A stretch of 64,000 nt of DNA from Bryobacteraceae bacterium (lineage in GTDB: Bacteria > Acidobacteriota > Terriglobia > Bryobacterales > Bryobacteraceae), in assembly GCA_041394945.1 (NCBI GenBank), contig JAWKHH010000002.1, positions 62,001-126,000 on the forward strand, read 5' to 3'. The notes under the pieces were generated by a model. That model did no database searches and was not told where the DNA came from. It worked only from the letters and a program-made list of their open reading frames with translations. Position numbers and translations under genes: made by a program. Below, piece by piece: positions 40,995 through 49,754 of the stretch. How positions within the stretch are numbered: the first letter of the stretch is position 1; each line of letters opens with the position of its first letter.

Positions 40995-43364
40995 CTAAAA
41001 AAACCAACGGATTCGGACGCCCACCGTTCTCGGCTGGACCACTCGGGTGCCCACGAAGATCGACTGGAAGTTGTACACCGCCGTCCGGTTCCAGAGATTC
41101 GTCGCCTGGAGCTGGATCTCCCACAGCGCCTTGTCGCTGCCCTTCCTCGTGTATCCGACGGCCACGTCCTGGATCGTCCGGGGCGCAACCCGCGGCGGAG
41201 AATCGCCGAGACGAACATAGGGGAGTAGTCCGGAATAGTCCGGGTCGAGCGCCACCACCGCCGGATCCGACGGGTTCGATACCAGGCCGCTGTCGTAGCG
41301 GACCGACGTGCTGATCCAGAACGGCAGTCGCGACGGGCTGTAGAAAGAGGTTGCCTGCATGGACAGCGTTTGATCGTGATCGATGACGAAAGGACCGCCC
41401 GTCAGCGCATCCACCGCGCCCTCGTTGAGGAATAGCCCGCCCGTGAACGGAGGGGTAGAGATCGCTCGGTAGTGCGTGAGGCTCACCGTGGTGGAAACGC
41501 TTCGCCACGCCGGCAGGTTCAGGCGAGCCTCCGCGCCGTTCACCCGGATCCGGCTGAGAGTCAACGGGAAGATCACGCCGGTGTTGAGGAAGTTGTCGTT
41601 GTCCTGTTGGTCCTGGGATCGCTTGTGGTAGTAGGCGAGGTTCACGCTGGCGCGGCCCCCGATGGCCTGCTGAAGACCCACTTCGAAGACGTCCTGCCGT
41701 TCCGGCCGGATCCCCAGCGCCGCTGTACCCAGCGTCTGGCGGACACGAGCGGGAGCGAGCGCCGCCGCTTCCGGCGACGCCGAAAGGAGCAGATTCTCGT
41801 TCGGCGGCGTTTGGAGGTTGCGGTTATAGGATGCGCGGAGCACGGTTCCCGTGGGCGCGATGTGATAGGCGATCCCGGCGCGCGGCTGCCACTGGTATCC
41901 CTTGACGAGGAACCGGTAGGCATCGTAGCGAAGGCCGAGCGCGAATGACCACCGGCCGAGCCGCACGTTGTCCTGCACATGGGCGCTGGCAAGATTCCCC
42001 GAGGCCCGGCCGGAGAAAACGAAGCGACGGCCGCCTTGGCGAAGGTCGAACGGCGCCAGCGTGGGTCTGTTTTCGAACCCGGCGCCAGTAATGCCGAACG
42101 AAAAGTCTTCAGAGAGCGGAATGTGCTGCCAGCTCAAGCCGCTGCGCCATGTGTGCGCGCCGCGGATCGCGTTTACGTTGGCATTCACCGTGCTGGTGGA
42201 GAGATGCCGCGCCTGATCGGCGGTCACCGGCGTGTCGCCCGGCGAACCGTAGAGTTGCGCGATCGAAGTTCGCCACGCCGCAGTGGCGTCGACGGTCGTG
42301 TTTGCGTCAACCGTACGGACCCATCCAATCCACGCGGCGCTGTCGCGGAGAAGCTGGCGCTGATCCTGTCCGGCGGCGTGCTGGGAGCCGAGATTCGCCA
42401 GTTGAAATGACGATCGGCCGGCCATCGCGTGGAGCCGCACCACCTCGCGCGCCGAGGCTTGATAGTCGATCTTCACGTAGCCGCGTTCGGCGTTGCCGCC
42501 GTTGTGCAGGTTGTCGAGCGAGACAGAATCCAGGAAGCGGTTGCTCTTGAGCGCCGAGAACGTGGCGAAGTAGCCAATGCGGCCGAACTCACCGGCTGCC
42601 TGAGTGGTGGAGCCGCCCGTACCAAATCCGGCAGCCTGCGCTTCCGTCATGCCGGTGAATCTGCGTCCGGATCCCAGTCCGGACCTGGTGGTGATCTGAG
42701 CGACGCCGGAGACTTTGTTCCCGTAGGCGGCGGGCACGTTGCCGGTGAACAGCTCGATGGTCTGGACGATGGAGGGGTCAAGGGAGCTCGCGAACGATCC
42801 GGTGAGCTGATCCGAGATAGGCAGGCCATCGACAATATAGGTCATCTGGTTGTGTGCGCCACGGGGGTGGATCGCGCCATTTGCGTTCACCGCGAAACCG
42901 GGAAAGGAGGCCAGTACGGTCTCAAGCCCACGTGTGCCGGCAGGCGTCGGGGTTCGCTCGATGGCCGTCCGGCTGAGTGCGGCGCGAGTGCCCGTTTCCT
43001 GGGGGTCCACCAATTCGAGGGCTTCGGTGGCAGACACCGAAATCCGTCCGGCGACATCGGCAATGGAAAGGGCGGCGTCGGCGGTCTGCTCGATGTTGGT
43101 GCGTAGCGAGACACGGCGCGCGCTCGCGCCGAATCCCCCGGCCGAGATCCGTAACGTGTAGTCCTGAAAGGGAATATTCGTGATGCGGTAGATGCCGGCG
43201 GCGTTCGTCTCCACGCGGAAGCTTGCTCCGGTGAGGAGGTTTTCCAAGACGACCTCCGCGGCCGGGATCGCGAGCCCACCCGGATCGGTCACACGGCCGG
43301 TGAGCGTGGCGCTGGTCTGCGCCAGCGCGAGTGCGGGAATGAGAACGAATGCGCCCAGTCGCAT
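40995..43364 (-). CDS. TonB-dependent receptor with carboxypeptidase-regulatory domain
   Basis: This is a 789-residue outer-membrane protein, much shorter than the Oar-type receptors here. ATG 43364 gives signal peptide MRLGAFVLIPALALAQ, then a regulatory-like domain (ATLTGRVTDPGGLAIPAAEV), a plug (GLETVLASFPGFAVNANGAI, NQMTYIVDGLPISDQLTGSF) and a barrel ending in the aromatic terminus VRIRWFF. The plug is close to ligand-specific TonB receptors, for example for siderophores or metals. It is preceded by a promoter overlapped by a perfect palindrome, which suggests repression by a metal or small molecule. The longer open frame upstream has no homology. Confidence 0.88.
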   Translation of the reverse strand: MRLGAFVLIPALALAQTSATLTGRVTDPGGLAIPAAEVVLENLLTGASFRVETNAAGIYRITNIPFQDYTLRISAGGFGASARRVSLRTNIEQTADAALSIADVAGRISVSATEALELVDPQETGTRAALSRTAIERTPTPAGTRGLETVLASFPGFAVNANGAIHPRGAHNQMTYIVDGLPISDQLTGSFASSLDPSIVQTIELFTGNVPAAYGNKVSGVAQITTRSGLGSGRRFTGMTEAQAAGFGTGGSTTQAAGEFGRIGYFATFSALKSNRFLDSVSLDNLHNGGNAERGYVKIDYQASAREVVRLHAMAGRSSFQLANLGSQHAAGQDQRQLLRDSAAWIGWVRTVDANTTVDATAAWRTSIAQLYGSPGDTPVTADQARHLSTSTVNANVNAIRGAHTWRSGLSWQHIPLSEDFSFGITGAGFENRPTLAPFDLRQGGRRFVFSGRASGNLASAHVQDNVRLGRWSFALGLRYDAYRFLVKGYQWQPRAGIAYHIAPTGTVLRASYNRNLQTPPNENLLLSASPEAAALAPARVRQTLGTAALGIRPERQDVFEVGLQQAIGGRASVNLAYYHKRSQDQQDNDNFLNTGVIFPLTLSRIRVNGAEARLNLPAWRSVSTTVSLTHYRAISTPPFTGGLFLNEGAVDALTGGPFVIDHDQTLSMQATSFYSPSRLPFWISTSVRYDSGLVSNPSDPAVVALDPDYSGLLPYVRLGDSPPRVAPRTIQDVAVGYTRKGSDKALWEIQLQATNLWNRTAVYNFQSIFVGTRVVQPRTVGVRIRWFF

Positions 43365-43388
43365 GGCAGTCTCAGTTGATCCTCCGTG

Positions 43389-43404
43389 CTTAACTGTAGT
43401 TAAG
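43389..43404. promoter_or_regulatory. Perfect 7-2-7 palindrome over the receptor -10 region
   Basis: CTTAACT-GT-AGTTAAG overlaps the 3' part of the receptor -10 hexamer and the expected transcription start, and lies 63 bp upstream of the divergent zinc-finger gene. It is a good candidate for a dimeric repressor site. The regulator is not identified. Confidence 0.5.
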
Positions 43405-43432
43405 TATGCACGGGAAGCCCCCGCGAAGTCAA
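43403..43432 (-). promoter_or_regulatory. Sigma70-type promoter of the TonB receptor
   Basis: On the minus strand TTGACT (43427-43432), 18 bp, CATACT (43403-43408). Transcription would begin near 43396, inside the palindrome. Pattern only. Confidence 0.45.
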
Positions 43433-43466
43433 TCGCTGAGTGGCGCGTGTGCTTCCATTGGAAGGG

Positions 43467-43865
43467 ATGATCGACGCGAGCTTTCTTGACCAGGGGTATT
43501 CCGCTGACCCGGCCGAGCCCCTGTACGCTGAGTTTCACCGGAACGGGTCGCTGAAATTGTTCCGCAGCGGTCCGGGAGGGGCGGCCGGAAAGACGATCGT
43601 GCTGTCGCTGGACCCCCGCGGCGCGAGCGGTCGCCTGGAGACAATGGACGTAGCACTCGAGCCGAGCGAGGACTCTGACGGGGAAGACTTCGCATCATGG
43701 GTCCGCTCGGCGATCCAGCGCGTCTACGAGCGCAACCAGGGCATTGTACGCTGCGCGTTTTGCGAGAAGTCGGCGGCGGAGGTGGCCACGCTGATCGCCG
43801 GGCCAACGTCTTATATCTGCAACGACTGTATTTCGGTGTGCGCGAAGATCCTCGCCGAGCAGTAA
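43467..43865 (+). CDS. Stand-alone ClpX-type zinc-finger protein
   Basis: This is a 132-residue soluble protein. The C-terminal 40 residues, VRCAFCEKSAAEVATLIAGP then TSYICNDCISVCAKILAEQ, match the C4 zinc-binding domain normally found at the N-terminus of ClpX, with both C-x2-C pairs present. The ClpX AAA ATPase is absent. The N-terminal part (MIDASFLDQGYSADPAEPLY onward) forms a small beta domain I do not recognise, joined by an acidic segment (LEPSEDSDGEDFAS). ClpX zinc domains dimerise and bind substrates or adaptors, so an adaptor-like role is an inference. ATG 43467 follows GGAAGG. Confidence 0.75.
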   Translation: MIDASFLDQGYSADPAEPLYAEFHRNGSLKLFRSGPGGAAGKTIVLSLDPRGASGRLETMDVALEPSEDSDGEDFASWVRSAIQRVYERNQGIVRCAFCEKSAAEVATLIAGPTSYICNDCISVCAKILAEQ

Positions 43866-43878
43866 GATGGGAACGATC

Positions 43879-45255
43879 ATGAACAGCAAATCCACGACCC
43901 TTTCGCGCCGGCAGGTCTTCGGCGCGGCGGCTGCGATCGCCACGGCACGATTCCCCATTCTTGGCGCCAATGAGCGGGTGAATCTCGGCATCGTCGGGTT
44001 GGGCGGCCGCGGCGCCGATCACATCAACTTCTACGGCACGCTCGACGCCGACGCGCGCATCGCTGCCGTTTGTGACGTGAATCAGGCGGCGCGCGAACGC
44101 GCCGTCGCGCGAGTGAAGGGCGCCAAGGGCCACTCGCCGACCGAATTTTCCGACATGCGGAAGCTGTTCGAGTCCAAGGAGGTGGACGCGGTATCGATCG
44201 CGACGCCAAACCATTGGCACGCGTTGGCGATGATATGGGCCTGCCAGGCGGGCAAGGACGTGTACGTGGAGAAGCCGGCGAGTCACAACATTTTCGAGGC
44301 CGGGCAGATGGTCAACGCGGCCCGGAAGTACAAGCGGATGGTGCAGGTGGGTTCGCAGAGCCGGTCCATCGCGCACAAGCAGAAGGCGATGAAGTTGATT
44401 GCCGACGGCGCGATCGGGCAGGTGTATCACGCGCGCGGCCTGTGTTTCCGGCGGCGGTTCTCGATCGGCCACACGCCGGACGAAGCCGTTCCGGCCGGGC
44501 TCGATTGGAGCTTCTTCCTCGGTCCGGCGCAGATGAAGCCGTATTCGAAGAACAAGTTCGCCTACAACTGGCACTGGTTCTGGGATACCGGCAACGGCGA
44601 CATCGGCAACCAGGGCGTCCATGAGATGGATATCAATCTCTGGGGCCTCGGGCGCACCGGTTGGCCGAAGCAGGTGTCTGCCACTGGCGGCAAGTACGCC
44701 TGGCAGGACGACCAGGAGACTCCCAACACGCAGTCGGCAAGTTTCGACTTCGGCGACGCGTACATGACGTTCGACACGCGGAACCTACCCACGCCGCCCG
44801 AGGGCTTGATCGGGATGCGTGGGCCTAACTACACCGGCAACATTTTCGTCGGGAGCGCCGGGTTTTTGATCGTCGATTCCACCGGCTTCGAGTTGTACAA
44901 GAGCACGATCGGGAACCTCACCCGCGAGCAGGCCACCGGGGCCGGAGCGGGCGGCCGCGAAAAGTACGAGAAGGCCATGGAAGCCAAACCCGAGGAAGCC
45001 CGGCAATGGGACACGCAGCCACATATGAAGAACTTCCTCGACGCTGTTCGGTCCCGCGACTATACGAAGCTGAATGCCGAGATTGAGATCGGAGCGCGTG
45101 CCGCGGCGTACTGCCACTTGGCGAATATTTCATACCGGGTGGGGCGGACCTTGCAGGTTTCGCAATCGACGGGGCGGTTCATAGGCGATGAAGAAGCCAA
45201 CGGACTTCGGACGCGGAACTACCGGGCTCCCTATGTGATCGGCGCAGATATTTAA
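43879..45255 (+). CDS. Tat-exported Gfo/Idh/MocA family oxidoreductase
   Basis: This is a 458-residue protein. LSRRQVFGAAAAIATARF is a twin-arginine signal. The NAD(P) Rossmann domain follows (VNLGIVGLGGRGADH), then AVSIATPNHWHALAMIWACQ, the conserved E-K-P of KDVYVEKPASHNIFEAGQMV, and DIGNQGVHEMDINLWGLG with the catalytic-region His. The C-terminal tail, CHLANISYRVGRTLQVSQ then FIGDEEANGLRTRNYRAP, is that of the acidobacterial exported group. It probably oxidises or reduces a sugar or inositol-like compound; export of folded enzyme with bound cofactor suits the Tat route. ATG 43879 (GGGA upstream) is preferred to ATG 43867. Confidence 0.88.
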   Translation: MNSKSTTLSRRQVFGAAAAIATARFPILGANERVNLGIVGLGGRGADHINFYGTLDADARIAAVCDVNQAARERAVARVKGAKGHSPTEFSDMRKLFESKEVDAVSIATPNHWHALAMIWACQAGKDVYVEKPASHNIFEAGQMVNAARKYKRMVQVGSQSRSIAHKQKAMKLIADGAIGQVYHARGLCFRRRFSIGHTPDEAVPAGLDWSFFLGPAQMKPYSKNKFAYNWHWFWDTGNGDIGNQGVHEMDINLWGLGRTGWPKQVSATGGKYAWQDDQETPNTQSASFDFGDAYMTFDTRNLPTPPEGLIGMRGPNYTGNIFVGSAGFLIVDSTGFELYKSTIGNLTREQATGAGAGGREKYEKAMEAKPEEARQWDTQPHMKNFLDAVRSRDYTKLNAEIEIGARAAAYCHLANISYRVGRTLQVSQSTGRFIGDEEANGLRTRNYRAPYVIGADI

Positions 45256-45319
45256 CCTGGGCGTAAAGCACTGTTAAGGTTTCGTTCGATTCGCACGGAG
45301 CGATGTTAAGCTCCGGGGT

Positions 45320-46966
45320 ATGGAACGCAAATCCTCTGGGTTGAGTAACCCATCGCGGCGATCGACTCTGAAGGCGCTCATCGGCGCTGGCGGCGCCGCC
45401 GCTATCTTCGTCCCCGCGTGGAATGAAACTCTCGAAGCGCAAACGGTGAGTTGCGTGCAGGCGGCGCCCGCGCTCACCGAAGGTCCCTACTGGGTAGACG
45501 AAAAGCTTTTCCGCGCCGATATCCGCACCGATCCCACAACCGGCTCGGTTCGCGAGGGCCTGCCGCTGACGATGGTGATCAACTTACAGAACTTGAGTTC
45601 GGGCTCGTGCACACCGTTGGCGGGCGCCTTCGTTGACATCTGGCACTGCGACGCCAAGGGCGTCTACTCGGACGTATCGCAGGCATACAATCCGGGCGGC
45701 GGGACTGGGACCGTGAACACGGCCGGACAGAAGTTCCTGCGCGGCTACCAGATCGCGGACGCCAGCGGACAGGTGAGCTTCACCACAATCTATCCGGGTT
45801 GGTATACCGGCCGGACCATCCATATCCACGTGCGGGTGCGCACTTATGACGGCACCCGAATCTTGACTAACTTCGTTAGCCAGATCTTCTTCGACGAAGA
45901 GGTGAACAATCTTGTGCTGGGGCAGACTCTCTACTCGCGGACATCCAGCCGGGATACGACCAACGCCAGGGACAACATCTACGGCAACAACACGCGGCTC
46001 CTCGCCGCGACCGCAGGGAGCGCCTCGGAAGGCTACACGGCGACGATCACGCTGGGCGCCACCTTCAACACAGCGGCTGCCTCCGCGCCGTCGATTGCCA
46101 CGGGTGGCGTAGCCAACGCCGTAAGCGGCGCCGCGGGCGCTGCCCCGGGCGCGTGGGTGTCGATCTTCGGAACAGGCCTCGCCGCCGCCACAACAACGGT
46201 CGCCGCCTCGGACCTCTCGAACAGCACCCTTCCCACGACCTTGGGCGGAGTGAGCGTGAAGATCAACGGCAAAGCCGCCTTCCTGCAGTACGTGAGCGCG
46301 TCGCAGGTGAACGTGCTCGCGCCGGGCGACAGCAATCGCGGTACCGTCTCGGTGGAACTCACGAACGCCAACGGCACGTCGACCACTTCGACGAATTTGT
46401 TGGCGGTCCTGCCGGGCCTCTCGACGCTTTCGAACTACGTGCGCGCGGTGCGATCCGACGGCGCGATCGTCAACGGTACCGGAGCCGCGGAAGCGGGATT
46501 CCAGACCTCGGCGGCGGCTGGCCAGGGCGACGTGGTCTCGCTCTACGGTACCGGCTTTGGCGCCGTGGACAATGGTCCGGCTGAAGGGCTCGTGTTCTCC
46601 GGCGCATATCCGGCGTCGAATCCGGTGACAGTGACCATCGGTGGCGTCGCGGCGGAAGTGCTTTGGGCGGGTCTCGTCGGACCGGGACTCTACCAGATCA
46701 ATGCGCGCGTGCCGGCGTCTCTTTCCGACGGCGATCACGCCGTGGTGGCGTATGTTTCCGGGTCAAGTAGCCAGGCCGGCGCTCTGTTGAAGGTGGCCGC
46801 GTCGGCGAAGCTCTCGGCGGTGCTGGCCGGCACACGGCGATTGTTGGCGAGACTTGGCCCGATCACGCCCGCTGGCGCACCGCACGCGCGAGTGGAGTGG
46901 CTGGCGGCGCTCGGAGCGCTCGATCCGCAAGACGGGCCCGCGGGCTGCCTGGTGCAACTCGCCTGA
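45320..46966 (+). CDS. Exported intradiol ring-cleavage dioxygenase fused to a TIGR03437 domain
   Basis: This is a 548-residue protein. A Tat-like signal (PSRRSTLKALIGAGGAAAIF) leads to an intradiol dioxygenase domain, about 45-235, with the ferric-iron ligands in order: Tyr116 (GVYSDV), Tyr162 (WYTGR), His168 and His170 (IHIHV). These enzymes open catechol or protocatechuate rings between the hydroxyls. From about 255 to 490 is a TIGR03437 domain, seen mainly in Solibacter relatives (AWVSIFGTGLA, LGGVSVKINGKAAFLQYVS, VVSLYGTGFGAVDNG, YQINARVPASLSDGDHAVV). About 55 extra residues of unclear origin follow (LLARLGPITPAGAPHARVEW). The enzyme is presumably outside the cytoplasm. Confidence 0.85.
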   Translation: MERKSSGLSNPSRRSTLKALIGAGGAAAIFVPAWNETLEAQTVSCVQAAPALTEGPYWVDEKLFRADIRTDPTTGSVREGLPLTMVINLQNLSSGSCTPLAGAFVDIWHCDAKGVYSDVSQAYNPGGGTGTVNTAGQKFLRGYQIADASGQVSFTTIYPGWYTGRTIHIHVRVRTYDGTRILTNFVSQIFFDEEVNNLVLGQTLYSRTSSRDTTNARDNIYGNNTRLLAATAGSASEGYTATITLGATFNTAAASAPSIATGGVANAVSGAAGAAPGAWVSIFGTGLAAATTTVAASDLSNSTLPTTLGGVSVKINGKAAFLQYVSASQVNVLAPGDSNRGTVSVELTNANGTSTTSTNLLAVLPGLSTLSNYVRAVRSDGAIVNGTGAAEAGFQTSAAAGQGDVVSLYGTGFGAVDNGPAEGLVFSGAYPASNPVTVTIGGVAAEVLWAGLVGPGLYQINARVPASLSDGDHAVVAYVSGSSSQAGALLKVAASAKLSAVLAGTRRLLARLGPITPAGAPHARVEWLAALGALDPQDGPAGCLVQLA

Positions 46967-46969
46967 GGC

Positions 46970-48370
46970 TCACTTGGGTGCGGACCGTGTCCGAAATGAG
47001 TACAGCGTGGATTCGGTCCGCACCAGCAGGCGATCGCCGGCGATTGCGGGTGAGGCCATCGAGAAATCGTCGAGGTCGTTGGTGCGGAGGAGTTGGAATT
47101 CCTCGCCCGCGGCCACTACGAAGGTCCGTCCATCTTCATTGAGGCAGAAGATTCGTCCGTTGTAGGCCCAAGGAGAAACGGTGAACGATCCCGCGTTGTC
47201 GTCGAGGCGTGCGCGGTAGGTGAGCTTGCCCGTGGCAGCGTCGATGCGGCTGAAGATACCGGTCTCGCCGAGCACGTAGAGCGCGCCTTCGTAGGCGACC
47301 GGCGTGGGCAGGTAGACGCCGCTCCGCCGTTCGGTCCATGCGATGCTTACGTTTGAGCGTGCTCCCTCGCCCAGCGTAATATCGCCGGTAGCGCCCGGCC
47401 TGATGGCGAACAACGGCTTGCCGCGGCCGCCGTTCAGATACAGCAGGCCGCCGGTGGCGAATGGCGACGGGATCGGGCTCGCGGCGACTCCGTTCAATCG
47501 CCAAAGCTCTTTCCCTTCGAGGTCGTAGCTGATGGCGGTCTTCGGGCCCACCGTGACTAGCTCCGTGCGGACCTTGTTCTTCCAAATGTAGGGTGTGGTC
47601 CAGGCGGAGCGCATGCGAGATCCTGTGGTCTCACCGATATCGCGGTTAGCGCGCCAAACCTGCTTGCCGGTGCGCTTGTCGAACGCCGCTGCGTACTGCC
47701 GTTCCTGATTGTCGGAGACGATGAAGATGCGGTCGCCGTGGAGCACGGGTGAGGCCGCCGTGCCGAATTCGAGATAGATCGGGTTGGCTTCAACCGGCGT
47801 GCGCCAGAGTTGTTTTCCGTCGAAGTCGAATGCGTGCAAGCCGACATTGCCCGTGTAGACGTAGATGGCGCTGCCGTCCGTGACCGGAGTCTCGGATGTG
47901 AAGCTGTTCTTGCGATGGCGTCCGCCGGGTGGGTGGCCGGAGTGGAATTCCCGCTTCCAGCGGACAGCGCCGGTAGCCAGATCCAGGCAGTAGAGAAAGT
48001 AGCGGAGATTGACTTCGTGCGGCAGTTCGAAGTCACGGGCCATCACACGGGCCATGATCTCCTTTTCGTCGAGCCCCTGCTTCTGAAGTTCAGCGACGTA
48101 TTGGTTGCTGTACTCCGTGCCGGTTTGCGGCTTCTTGGACTCACCGTCGGTAACCACCGTCGTGAGAAAGATGCGCCCCTTGCTCACGATCGGCGAAGAC
48201 CAGCCGCGTCCGGGGACCGCCGTGCTCCACTCGACATTCTCCGTGGCGGACCATTTGTCGGGGAGACGCGTGTCGGCGGAAATGGGGTTCGACTCCGCGC
48301 CGCGAAACTGCGGCCATTCGGCGGCACCGAGCAGCGCGACGCCACTAAGGAACCAGACGGTAAATCTCAT
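46970..48370 (-). CDS. Exported PQQ-like beta-propeller protein
   Basis: This is a 466-residue protein. A signal peptide (MRFTVWFLSGVALLGAA) precedes WPQFRGAESNPISAD, the usual opening of outer-membrane-assembly-like PQQ repeat proteins in these phyla. Propeller blades repeat the pattern Y-x-L-x2-A-T-G-x2-R-W: CLDLATGAVRWKREF, AFDKRTGKQVWRANRDIG, SYDLEGKELWRLNG, RIDAATGKLTYRARL. There is no clear PQQ-binding or haem motif, so it is more likely a binding or scaffold protein than a dehydrogenase. Its start overlaps the end of the membrane glycosyltransferase gene by 26 bp, making it the distal gene of the cytochrome oxidase transcript or an independent unit. Confidence 0.84.
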   Translation of the reverse strand: MRFTVWFLSGVALLGAAEWPQFRGAESNPISADTRLPDKWSATENVEWSTAVPGRGWSSPIVSKGRIFLTTVVTDGESKKPQTGTEYSNQYVAELQKQGLDEKEIMARVMARDFELPHEVNLRYFLYCLDLATGAVRWKREFHSGHPPGGRHRKNSFTSETPVTDGSAIYVYTGNVGLHAFDFDGKQLWRTPVEANPIYLEFGTAASPVLHGDRIFIVSDNQERQYAAAFDKRTGKQVWRANRDIGETTGSRMRSAWTTPYIWKNKVRTELVTVGPKTAISYDLEGKELWRLNGVAASPIPSPFATGGLLYLNGGRGKPLFAIRPGATGDITLGEGARSNVSIAWTERRSGVYLPTPVAYEGALYVLGETGIFSRIDAATGKLTYRARLDDNAGSFTVSPWAYNGRIFCLNEDGRTFVVAAGEEFQLLRTNDLDDFSMASPAIAGDRLLVRTESTLYSFRTRSAPK

Positions 48371-49754
48371 AGACAGGGTTGCCTCTATTATCGGGGATCA
48401 CTGCCTGGACGATTCGACGGTAGCCTTCGTGAGGCGGCGCGGGAAAATTCTCTCTTCCGGGCACGAAGGAGATGTGCAGCGCGGCGGGGTTGCCGACCGG
48501 AGCGGGCTCTCCGCCGTAGCCGATCGCGATGGGGATGTGGCCCGCGGTGAGAAGCCGTAGCGGCTCGTTGATGCCCCAATCGTCGGCGATCGCCAGCGGC
48601 GGGCGCTCGGTTCTCACTCGATCGGCGAGGACGAAGATCGCGTCGGTCCATGGCTGCGCCGGACCGTTGGTAGTGAGATCGCGGTGGTAGGCGTTAAGCA
48701 CGGCGATGTTGGCGAGGCAGGTGACGGCGGCCATGGCGATGGCAGTGCGGGCCCATCCGCGGTCGGCGAGCGCGGCGAGCCCGCAGGAGGCGAGGCAAGC
48801 CGGAAGCGGCCAGAGCAGGATCGTGTGGTGCGCGGCGCCGCCGGTACGCGCTGTGATGAGCATCGGCAGCCAGCCGATGGCGAACGCGAGTATGCACCAC
48901 ATGGCCGGACGCCGGCGCTCACCGAGCCACGGCAACCCGGCGAGCGTCGCCAGGCAGAGCCACGGCAGTGGACTCGCCGGGAGATCTCCCGCCTCGGCGG
49001 CGAACCAGCCCTTCAACGCACGGCCGTCGAGGGTCCAGTGCATGAGGTTTGCTTTGCCGCGCAGGTCGTTCGTATCGCCGGCGACGTTGCCGCGTAGCGT
49101 GGCCCACGGATTTCGGATGTTGTATCGAATCAGCGGCGCGGCTCCGAGCAGGAGTGCGGCTAATGCGATGGCGGCTGCGCGGGGGTTTAGGCGAAGGGCT
49201 CTCGGATAGACGGCGAGCGTGGCGCCGGCGGCGCCGGTGAGGATCCAAACGAAGAGCGCCTTGTCCCAAAGCCCGAGTCCGGCCGCGAAGGCAGCGGCGA
49301 AGAGCCAAGCCGCGCCGCCGGTTGTGCGGAATCGCAAGAAGCACGCCGCCGTTGCCAGCGCGAATAGGTGCTGGAGCGCCACCGGACCCCAGTCATACGT
49401 GGCGGTCAGCAGAAAAACGGCATCGGTTGCGGCCAGGACGGCGGAGCAGGCGGCGGCGAAGCCACCGAGCGCGCGCCGGGAGGCGATCCAGAGCAGCCAC
49501 ACCGCGACGGCGGCGGTGAGCACCATCGGCATTCGTACAGACCACACGCCGGGCGAGATCGCGGCATAAAGCGGCTTGTAGAGCCAGGACTTCGTCGCGC
49601 CCACGTAGGGCATCAGCATCGCCGTGGGCGCGCCCCAGATCCCGCCGCTAAACAATGCTTCGTCCTGGGCGATGCCGGTGAGCGGAACGAACACGGCTCC
49701 TGTGGCGACCGCGAAGGCGCAAGAAGCCGCGGCGGCGATCGCGGCGCGCGTCAA
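48345..49754 (-). CDS. Multi-pass membrane glycosyltransferase (ArnT/PMT-like)
   Basis: This is a 469-residue protein with about ten hydrophobic helices. The N-terminal part has GIAQDEALFSGGIWGAP, resembling the first-loop D-E acidic site of GT-C (ArnT/PMT) transferases, and later AATDAVFLLTATYDWGPVAL. I place the start at TTG 49754, which overlaps the stop of the CoxIV-like gene by four bases (TTGA) with AGGTC upstream; the open frame further upstream has no homology. GT-C enzymes transfer sugars from polyprenyl phosphates to lipids or proteins in the periplasm. Its position at the end of the cox operon suggests co-transcription but not a shared job. Confidence 0.7.
   Translation of the reverse strand: MTRAAIAAAASCAFAVATGAVFVPLTGIAQDEALFSGGIWGAPTAMLMPYVGATKSWLYKPLYAAISPGVWSVRMPMVLTAAVAVWLLWIASRRALGGFAAACSAVLAATDAVFLLTATYDWGPVALQHLFALATAACFLRFRTTGGAAWLFAAAFAAGLGLWDKALFVWILTGAAGATLAVYPRALRLNPRAAAIALAALLLGAAPLIRYNIRNPWATLRGNVAGDTNDLRGKANLMHWTLDGRALKGWFAAEAGDLPASPLPWLCLATLAGLPWLGERRRPAMWCILAFAIGWLPMLITARTGGAAHHTILLWPLPACLASCGLAALADRGWARTAIAMAAVTCLANIAVLNAYHRDLTTNGPAQPWTDAIFVLADRVRTERPPLAIADDWGINEPLRLLTAGHIPIAIGYGGEPAPVGNPAALHISFVPGRENFPAPPHEGYRRIVQAVIPDNRGNPVYEIYRLVP

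Noticed and set aside
40938..41228. 96-codon plus-strand frame in the gap after the response regulator
   Set aside because: Most of it runs antisense into the TonB receptor gene; it has no ribosome-binding site or homology.
45296..45315. Stem CGGAGC/GCTCCG just upstream of the dioxygenase gene as a riboswitch
   Set aside because: A 6-bp stem with an 8-base loop is too simple, and no known aptamer pattern is visible.
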